Shown: piece after piece, positions 55,281-64,000 of the stretch
Numbering within the stretch: position 1 is the first letter of the stretch
How the letters are laid out: each line of letters starts with the position of its first letter
Origin: Deinococcus soli (ex Cha et al. 2016)
Lineage (GTDB): Bacteria > Deinococcota > Deinococci > Deinococcales > Deinococcaceae
DNA length: 64,000 nucleotides
Direction of reading: 5' to 3'
NCBI RefSeq assembly: GCF_001007995.1
Contig: NZ_CP011389.1
Coordinates: forward strand, 806,001 to 870,000
Notes under the pieces: model-generated
Databases searched by the model: none
The model's input: only the letters and a program-made list of their open reading frames with translations
Told to the model about the DNA's origin: nothing
Made by a program: the position numbers and the translations under genes

Positions 55281-55547
55281 ATGCCTCAAGAGATGCTTAA
55301 CGCTCTGCTGCTCCCGCTGCTCTTCAGCATGGCGGGCGGCACCTTCGTGTTCCTGCGCCGCCCGGACCAGCGCGCCCGCGGCCTGCTGGTCATGATCCTC
55401 TTCCAGCTCGTCGGCGCCGCCGGGAACGTCATGCAGTCCAGCCCCGAACTGTACGCACTGCTGTGCGTGCACGCACTGGTCGTGCTGGTGCTGATGACCC
55501 GGCACCTGCAGGCGCCGAAGGCGTCCACCCAGCCCAGCGGCGACTGA
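55281..55547 (+). CDS. small membrane protein of unknown function
   Basis: 88 aa. TGAGGT precedes the ATG. Three hydrophobic helices: LLLPLLFSMAGGTFVFL, ARGLLVMILFQLVGAAGNVM and ALLCVHALVVLVLMT; a short charged tail follows. No family recognised. The stop is 13 nt before a 17-bp hairpin. Confidence 0.6.
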   Translation: MPQEMLNALLLPLLFSMAGGTFVFLRRPDQRARGLLVMILFQLVGAAGNVMQSSPELYALLCVHALVVLVLMTRHLQAPKASTQPSGD

Positions 55548-55560
55548 TCCACCACATGTG

Positions 55561-55607
55561 AACGGTGCAGGGCGGCCCACACGCAAGCGGGGCCGCCCTG
55601 CACCGTT
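55561..55607 (+). terminator. 17-bp perfect hairpin, possible terminator
   Basis: AACGGTGCAGGGCGGCC (55561-55577) and GGCCGCCCTGCACCGTT (55591-55607) pair perfectly with a 13-nt loop. No T-run follows, so this is either a factor-assisted terminator or a repeat-type element. It lies between the small membrane gene and clpS. Confidence 0.6.
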
Positions 55608-55666
55608 CAGACGCCGCCCCCGGCCGCACCGTGAGGACCGCCGCAGCCGGGGGCGGCGCAGGCGGG

Positions 55667-55672
55667 TACACT
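55667..55672 (+). promoter_or_regulatory. -10 box of clpS
   Basis: TACACT, 7 nt before ATG 55680. Confidence 0.5.
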
Positions 55673-55679
55673 CGGGCGC

Positions 55680-55993
55680 ATGACGCGCCGCGACCTTGAC
55701 TCGCGCACCCAGACGCTGGAACGCACGCACACGCAGCGGCCCCGCCTGTTCCGGGTGCTGCTGCTCAACGACGACTACACGCCCATGGAATTCGTGGTGA
55801 TGGTGCTGCAGCGCTACTTCCGCAAGGCGGAGCAGGAGGCGGAACTGATCATGCTGGCCGTGCATCACAAGGGGCAGGGCGTGGCGGGCGTGTACACCCG
55901 CGACGTGGCGGAGACGAAGGTCGCGCAGGTCATGAATCACGCGCGCCGCGACGGGCACCCCCTGCGGGTCGTGGCGGAACCGGAGCCGGACGC

Positions 55994-55997
<4 letters not shown>
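55680..55997 (+). CDS. clpS: ATP-dependent Clp protease adaptor
   Basis: 105 aa. ClpS delivers N-degron substrates to ClpA. Core: [20 protein letters not shown] (28-47; the N-degron pocket residues Asp and the DDYTPM motif), then [21 protein letters not shown] with the His pair, and HPLRVVAE at the end. The basic N-terminal tail is of normal length. The stop overlaps the clpA ATG by 4 nt. Confidence 0.95.
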
Positions 55998-58210
<2,213 letters not shown>

Positions 58211-58277
58211 TTTCACGTGCTGGACGTAAAGATTCCCTGGGATTGTCCTCACATGAGAACCGCCGGAAATCGGGAAG

Positions 58278-58763
58278 ATGGCAGTCATGAAACCCACCCT
58301 GCTGGCCCTCCTGACCGCTGCCCTCCTCGCCTCCTGCGCGCCGAAGACTGAAACCACGACCACGGCCGATGGCACCGCCGTCGAGACCACCACCGACACG
58401 ACCGGCGTGGACAACCCCGTTGCCGAGGGTGAAGGCGCCACCGACAACGCCTCTGATCCCGGTGTCGACAGCACCCTGACCAACAACGACGATGCCAGCA
58501 CGGGCGAAGAGATCGACATGGCCGTGGGCGACGGCCTGGAAGGCACCGTGACCGACTTCGACGGCACCGCGCAGACCTTCACCCTGAACGAGAACGACGC
58601 CAACTACGCCGTGACCATCACCCCCGAAACCGTCTTCGAAGGTGCGGCCACCACCGCCGAGGAGTTCTTCGGTACTGACCGTGCCGACGCCAGCGTCGCG
58701 GTCGAAGGTGAAATTGACGAGGCCGCCAGCACGCTGACCGCCAACAAGATCACCCTCAACTAA
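58278..58763 (+). CDS. acidic Thr-rich lipoprotein of unknown function
   Basis: 161 aa. Signal MAVMKPTLLALLTAALLASCAPK with lipobox LASC (Cys20). The next 60 residues are almost entirely Thr, Asp, Ala, Glu and Gly (TETTTTADGTAVETTTDTTG), probably an unstructured surface linker, followed by a beta domain with GLEGTVTDFDGTAQTFTLNE near 97-116 and VAVEGEIDEAASTL near the end, like DUF5666 repeats. No basic residues in the mature half: a very low pI. An ATG three codons downstream is an alternative start. Function unknown. Confidence 0.65.
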   Translation: MAVMKPTLLALLTAALLASCAPKTETTTTADGTAVETTTDTTGVDNPVAEGEGATDNASDPGVDSTLTNNDDASTGEEIDMAVGDGLEGTVTDFDGTAQTFTLNENDANYAVTITPETVFEGAATTAEEFFGTDRADASVAVEGEIDEAASTLTANKITLN

Positions 58764-58780
58764 ACGGTCTTGCAGTCACG

Positions 58781-58806
58781 CGCCGGGTTCCTTCGGGAGC
58801 CCGGTT
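58781..58806 (+). terminator. possible terminator after the lipoprotein gene
   Basis: CCGGGTTCC, loop TTC, GGGAGCCCGG with one bulge, then TTGT. Weak tail. Confidence 0.4.
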
Positions 58807-58830
58807 GTGCTGTGCCGTTCCCCTGGATCA

Positions 58831-59397
58831 ATGACCGACGTCCTCATCCGCCCGGCACACGCCTTCGACGCGGCGTTCTGTGTGCCGCTCATCCAGGCCA
58901 CCATCGGCCGGATCGGACACGCGCTGGCTGGCACGACCGATGATGTGGCGGCCGCGCGGACCATGCTGGGCTTCTACCCGCTGCGCGGCAACCGCCTGAG
59001 TTTCGAGCATCAGCTCATCGCACAGGCACCGTCCGGGGAGCCGCTGGGCGTGATCCTCGCGTACCCCGGCGATCACGCCGAGGCGCTGGACGACCCCTTC
59101 CGCGAGCGGCTGCGCGCCCTGGGCCTGCCGGGCCACGTGGAGTCCGAGGGCACATCCGGCGAGCTGTACGTGGACACCCTGGCCGTCACGGAGACCGCGC
59201 GGGGACGTGGCATCGGGGGGCGTCTGCTGGACGCGGCCGCCACGCGGGCTGCGGCGCTGGGCCTGGACCGGGTGGGCCTCCTGGTTGAGGACGGCAACCC
59301 AGCGGCGCGGCTGTACGTCCGGCAGAATTTCCGCCCGGCGGGGCGGCGCCACCTGGCGGGCGGCGTGTACAGGTATCTGGTGCGCGACCTGACCTGA
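58831..59397 (+). CDS. GNAT family acetyltransferase
   Basis: 188 aa. The C-terminal half has a clear acetyl-CoA site: ELYVDTLAVTETARGRGIGG (about 110-129; the RGRGIG loop) then RLLDAAATRAAALGLDRVGL and GNPAARLYVRQNFRPAGRRH. The N-terminal half (IGRIGHALAGTTDDVAAART) is less common. Substrate unknown. It ends directly before the LCP gene promoter. Confidence 0.85.
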   Translation: MTDVLIRPAHAFDAAFCVPLIQATIGRIGHALAGTTDDVAAARTMLGFYPLRGNRLSFEHQLIAQAPSGEPLGVILAYPGDHAEALDDPFRERLRALGLPGHVESEGTSGELYVDTLAVTETARGRGIGGRLLDAAATRAAALGLDRVGLLVEDGNPAARLYVRQNFRPAGRRHLAGGVYRYLVRDLT

Positions 59398-59439
59398 ATG
59401 TCCCCCTTAGGGTTGATCCGTTTGGGGCGTGGCGGGCGG

Positions 59440-59445
59440 TATGCT
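59440..59445 (+). promoter_or_regulatory. -10 box deciding the LCP start
   Basis: TATGCT, 6 nt before GTG 59452. An ATG at 59398 is possible but would place the promoter inside the gene. Confidence 0.5.
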
Positions 59446-59451
59446 CCGCGC

Positions 59452-60597
59452 GTGCGTACTCCGGTTGTCGTTGGTCTGGTCGTCCTGGCGGGCGTGGGGG
59501 CGGTCCTGTCGCCTGCCGCGCCGTTTCTCGCGCGGTACGGCACGCTGCCGCGCAAGGCCGACGGGCCGGTGAATCTGGTGCTGGCGGGCGTGGACGTGGA
59601 ATACAACGACCGGGTCAAGGTCTGGCCCTATCCGCCCGTGGCGGATCCGTACGTGGGCCGGACGGACACGATCATGCTGGCGCAGGCGTGGCCGGACGGA
59701 CGGGTGAACCTGCTCAGCATTCCACGGGACTCATGGGTGAACGTCCCGGAGTCCGGGTGGGGCAAGATCAACGGCGCGAACCGCAGCGGCGGTCCCGAGG
59801 GCCTGATGCACGCCGTGCAGGACCTGACGGGCCTGCCGGTGGACGGCTACGCGCTGCTCAGCCTGAACGCCGTGCCCGCCCTGACGGACGCGGCGGGCGG
59901 CGTCACGGTGGATGTGGGGCAGGCCATGAAATACGACGACAATGCCGGGAACCTGCACATCGACCTGAAGCCCGGGCGGCAGCGCCTGAACGGCGAGCAG
60001 ATGGTGGGCTTCCTGCGCTTCCGGCACGACAACCTGGGCGATATCGGGCGGATCGGGCGGCAGCAGCAGTTCGTGTCCGCGCTGGGCGCGCAGGTGCGCA
60101 ACCCGCTGAACGTGTGGCGGCTCCCGCTGATGGTCGCGGCGGTGGATCGCAACATGAAGTCGAACCTGACCCGCGAACAGGTGGGAGCGCTGATGGGCGC
60201 GGGGCTCAGCGGCATGCAGGTGAAAACGCATCAGGTGCCGGGGGACTTCGGACGTCGGGGCGGCCTGAGCATCTGGGAGGTGGACCGCGCCGCACTGGGC
60301 ACGCTGATCGCGAAGAACTTCCGTGACCCGAACGATCCGCGGTCGCTGGGCGTGGCGGTCGTGAACACCGACGCCCCGGACGGCAGCGCCCGCCGCCTGA
60401 AGGAGCGGCTGGAGGGCCTGGGGTACGCGAACGTCTGGATCGTGAACGAAACGCGCGGCCCCGCGAAGACCACCGCGTCCGGCGAGGCGGCGGCGCGGGT
60501 GCTGCGCGACGTGGGGTTCGGGACGGTCAGCGATCAGCCGCTGGCGTCCGGTGCGGACGTGACCGTGCGCCTGGGCTCGGACACGCCTGCACCCTGA
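59452..60597 (+). CDS. LytR-CpsA-Psr family cell-wall ligase
   Basis: 381 aa from GTG 59452. Short N-terminal anchor VVVGLVVLAGVGAVL (about 4-18), then the LCP catalytic domain: NLVLAGVDVEYNDR near 40-53 with GRTDTIMLAQ near 68-77 (Arg and Asp for pyrophosphate and metal), SIPRDSWVNVP near 88-98, KINGANRSGGPEG near 105-117, and FLRFRHDNLGDIGRIGRQQQ near 185-204. A C-terminal LytR_C domain covers about 280-370 (GVAVVNTDAPDGSARRLKER). Attaches polymers to the cell wall or outer layers. Confidence 0.92.
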   Translation: MRTPVVVGLVVLAGVGAVLSPAAPFLARYGTLPRKADGPVNLVLAGVDVEYNDRVKVWPYPPVADPYVGRTDTIMLAQAWPDGRVNLLSIPRDSWVNVPESGWGKINGANRSGGPEGLMHAVQDLTGLPVDGYALLSLNAVPALTDAAGGVTVDVGQAMKYDDNAGNLHIDLKPGRQRLNGEQMVGFLRFRHDNLGDIGRIGRQQQFVSALGAQVRNPLNVWRLPLMVAAVDRNMKSNLTREQVGALMGAGLSGMQVKTHQVPGDFGRRGGLSIWEVDRAALGTLIAKNFRDPNDPRSLGVAVVNTDAPDGSARRLKERLEGLGYANVWIVNETRGPAKTTASGEAAARVLRDVGFGTVSDQPLASGADVTVRLGSDTPAP

Positions 60598-60658
60598 AGT
60601 AGGGAGTGGAGGGGACAGCCTTTCCCACCCCCCTACTCTCCACTTCCCATTGCCCCAC

Positions 60659-60687
60659 TTGATCTGAAACGATTCAGACCGTACTGT
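60659..60687 (+). promoter_or_regulatory. promoter with LacI-type operator before the GH13 gene
   Basis: TTGATC (60659-60664) and TACTGT (60682-60687) are 17 nt apart. The palindrome CTGAAACGATTCAG (60664-60677), with central CG as in LacI-family sites (TGAAACG-type), fills the spacer. The -10 ends 7 nt before the ATG. Confidence 0.75.
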
Positions 60688-60694
60688 GCTGGGC

Positions 60695-62293
<1,599 letters not shown>

Positions 62294-62328
62294 CCCCTGC
62301 CTGTCCCCGCGCGCCCGGCCCCTCCCCT

Positions 62329-62715
62329 CTATGGGGTGCCGGACGGGCGGGGGTGAATGTTCACGCCCGGCCCACCGGGCCCGTTCAGGCACTCGTACAG
62401 GTAGAGGGTCACGCGCCCATTCTTCAGGCCCAGCAGTTCGCCCCGCACCTTCCAGATCTGCGCGGTGACCGGCGTCACGCTGACGAAGCGGTTGGACGGT
62501 CCCTCTGCCCCGTACAGCTTGGCGAGATTCCAGCGCGCATGAGCCACGCACGCCCGCGTGACTGCCTTCGGCTCTGGCAGCGGGGCGTCCGGGGGAAGGG
62601 TCACCGCAGGGGGCAGCGCCATTCTCCCGTCGCGCGCCATTCGCAGGCCTACCCCGATCGTCACGGCCAGCAGGACGCACGCCAGCACCAGTCCGGTCCT
62701 CTGCATCGTCGTCAT
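62329..62715 (-). CDS. small anchored protein of unknown function
   Basis: 128 aa. N-terminal signal anchor GLVLACVLLAVTIGVGL (8-24), then a Pro-rich spacer and a soluble part with CVAHARWNLAKLYGAEG, FVSVTPVTAQIWKVRGELLG and LYECLNGPGG. Probably periplasmic. No family recognised. It ends 35 nt after the GH13 stop, convergently, and its ATG lies 30 nt beyond the stop of the DedA gene, so it may be the second gene of that unit or alone. Confidence 0.55.
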   Translation of the reverse strand: MTTMQRTGLVLACVLLAVTIGVGLRMARDGRMALPPAVTLPPDAPLPEPKAVTRACVAHARWNLAKLYGAEGPSNRFVSVTPVTAQIWKVRGELLGLKNGRVTLYLYECLNGPGGPGVNIHPRPSGTP

Positions 62716-62745
62716 TCCAGCCCCCTCCAGTTCCCACGTCCAGCG

Positions 62746-63336
62746 TTAGGTCGCGCGGCGGGCCTGCATAACCTTCAGCAGCACGGGCACGATGCTGATC
62801 ACGACGAAGCCCCCCACGATGAGCAGGATGTAGCGGTCAAGGTGGGGGATGCGGTCGCCCAAGAAGTACCCCAGGGCGGGGACGCTGACGCCCCACAGGA
62901 TCGCGCCGACGATGTTGTACAGCGTGAACGGCGCCAGGGGCATGCGGCTCACGCCGGCCATGGTGGGCACCAGGGTCCGCACGACCGGCACGAAGCGGGC
63001 CAGGACGACAGCCAGCCAGCCGTACCGCGCGAAGAACAGTTCGGCGCGGGTCACATACTCGGGTCTGAAGTACCGGGCGTCCTGACTGGCGAACACGCGC
63101 GGCCCGACCTTCCCGCCGATGAAGTACCCGGCGACGCAGCCCAGGACCGCGCCCGCCACAACGGCCGCCATGATCCCCCCGAGGCTCAGGGCGCCCCCGG
63201 CGGCGAGCACCCCGGCGGCGAGCAGCAGGGTGTCACCCGGCAGGAAGAACCCCAGCAGCAGTCCGGTCTCGGCGAAGACGATGGCGAACAGGCCCGCGTA
63301 GGACGCGGAGAGGATCAGGCTGGTCAGGTCGTGCAT
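62746..63336 (-). CDS. DedA family membrane protein
   Basis: 196 aa from ATG 63336. The DedA/SNARE-associated signature is present: FAETGLLLGFFLPGDTLLLAAG (about 22-43), the GKVGPRVFASQDARYFRPEY loop, FFARYGWLAVVLARFVPVVRT near 102-122, and AGVSRMPLAPFTLYN near 128-142. DedA proteins are thought to move or flip membrane lipids and affect membrane potential. A TAGCCT box (63345-63350) sits 8 nt upstream. Confidence 0.9.
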   Translation of the reverse strand: MHDLTSLILSASYAGLFAIVFAETGLLLGFFLPGDTLLLAAGVLAAGGALSLGGIMAAVVAGAVLGCVAGYFIGGKVGPRVFASQDARYFRPEYVTRAELFFARYGWLAVVLARFVPVVRTLVPTMAGVSRMPLAPFTLYNIVGAILWGVSVPALGYFLGDRIPHLDRYILLIVGGFVVISIVPVLLKVMQARRAT

Positions 63337-63406
63337 ACCCGCGCAGGCTACCGTGCCGCCGGACACGGGCGCGTCACCCGCAGGGTGGAGGCCCGTTCGC
63401 GAAGGG

Positions 63407-63979
63407 TCAGCGGGCGCGGAGGTTGGTGGTGTTCCCGGCGGTGTCGGTGACCACGATGTCCGCCCAGATGCCGGTCGTCTCGGCGTAGAACTCGACGCTG
63501 GCGCCGGGAGTGATGTTCAGGCGGTTGCCGTCCACGCTGACCTGCGCGACACGGACGTTGTCGCTGGCGACGCCGGACACGCGGATGACGTTCCCGCTGC
63601 GTTCGAAGCGGGTGACCTTCACGGTGGGCCGCGTGGGGTCCACGCTGACCGGCAGCACCAGTTTCGCCTCGTTCCCGGCGGCGTCGCGGGCGGTGATGGC
63701 GTACTGCCCGGTGGGCGTGGACAGCACCGCCTGGAACTGGAAGCGAGCGATCTTGCGGCTGCCGGGCTGGATGGGAATGCTCTTGCCGTCCACCTGGATG
63801 TCCGTGACGCCCGTGTCGTCCAGGACGTAGCCCTGCACCAGGAACCCGTTGGCGTTGCGGGTGGCGCCGGTGTCGGTGACGCTGATGCGCGGCGTGAAGT
63901 TGTCGGTGGTGCGGGCGCAGCTGCCCAGCGTGAGGATCAGGCTGGCTCCCAGCAGGGCGAGGATCGGGGAGCGGCGCAT
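63407..63979 (-). CDS. Ig-like repeat lipoprotein
   Basis: 190 aa. Signal MRRSPILALLGASLILTLGSCA with lipobox LGSC (Cys21). Two beta-sandwich-like repeats follow, each with a DD(T/N)xVxxxxVDG pattern: VLDDTGVTDIQVDGKSIPI near 52-70 and ASDNVRVAQVSVDGNRLNI near 138-156, and both end with an AGN segment (TARDAAGNEAKL, VTDTAGNTTNL). This looks like a cell-surface Ig or cadherin-type domain pair. TATACT (63989-63994) lies 9 nt before the ATG. Function unknown. Confidence 0.7.
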   Translation of the reverse strand: MRRSPILALLGASLILTLGSCARTTDNFTPRISVTDTGATRNANGFLVQGYVLDDTGVTDIQVDGKSIPIQPGSRKIARFQFQAVLSTPTGQYAITARDAAGNEAKLVLPVSVDPTRPTVKVTRFERSGNVIRVSGVASDNVRVAQVSVDGNRLNITPGASVEFYAETTGIWADIVVTDTAGNTTNLRAR

Positions 63980-64000
63980 ACAGGGCAGAGTATACCCGCC

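Overview
The window is very GC-rich bacterial chromosome and looks like a Deinococcus. The main reasons are a ddrA gene under a radiation-response-type promoter, a PolX with non-standard catalytic residues, a lysine-pathway homoisocitrate dehydrogenase close to the Thermus enzyme, caa3-oxidase copper-assembly genes, small hairpin-bearing intergenic repeats, and many genes with a TANNNT -10 box only 6-9 nt before the start codon, as expected for leaderless mRNAs. I see no prophage, insertion sequence, CRISPR array, integron or plasmid gene. This is core chromosome with dense housekeeping genes.

Layout. 1-5016: a partial type 2 isopentenyl-diphosphate isomerase, initiator tRNA-fMet with promoter and terminator, small membrane proteins, a CPBP protease and threonine aldolase. 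5088-9630: a lipoprotein, an EF-G-like GTPase, and a split MnmC pair (methyltransferase plus FAD oxidase). 9836-12028: hisB-hisH, then ddrA with a 38-codon membrane micro-ORF overlapping its end. 12155-17647: a methyltransferase, an exported protein, helicase HrpB, an aldo/keto reductase and a rhomboid protease. 17692-19273: a copper-type cluster (DUF2946, YcnI, CopC). 19437-23620: homoisocitrate dehydrogenase, an MDR reductase, a PLP trans-sulfuration enzyme and a nitroreductase. 23743-25974: an ApbE/DUF2271/PepSY flavin operon. 26066-33217: glgB, ilvE and several small or unknown genes. 33680-35740: PCu(A)C, Sco and a CtaG-like factor for cytochrome oxidase copper loading. 35906-38780: a LacI-family regulator, trpS and scpA. 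38830-42697: argF, GNAT, a broken small gene, argC and a shikimate-dehydrogenase-like gene. 42842-50167: a secreted carboxypeptidase, EamA, an MBL hydrolase, a frameshifted membrane gene, a PHP phosphatase and polX. 50190-55547: cysK, a PRC-barrel stress-type protein with a 44-aa membrane peptide, and a P-loop protein coupled to an enolase-superfamily enzyme. 55680-63979: clpS-clpA, lipoproteins, GNAT, LCP ligase, GH13 glucosidase behind a LacI-type operator, DedA and an Ig-like lipoprotein.

Three points stand out. First, four intergenic hairpin repeats all sit directly after the stop codon of a minus-strand gene, and two of them are length-identical with compensatory stem changes. Second, an RDRM-like box covers the -10 region of ddrA, whose stop overlaps the start of an unannotated 38-codon membrane peptide. 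Third, two short genes are each interrupted by an apparent single-base frameshift. Start codons were chosen where possible from the -10 box spacing rule, so several proteins are shorter than the longest open frame.
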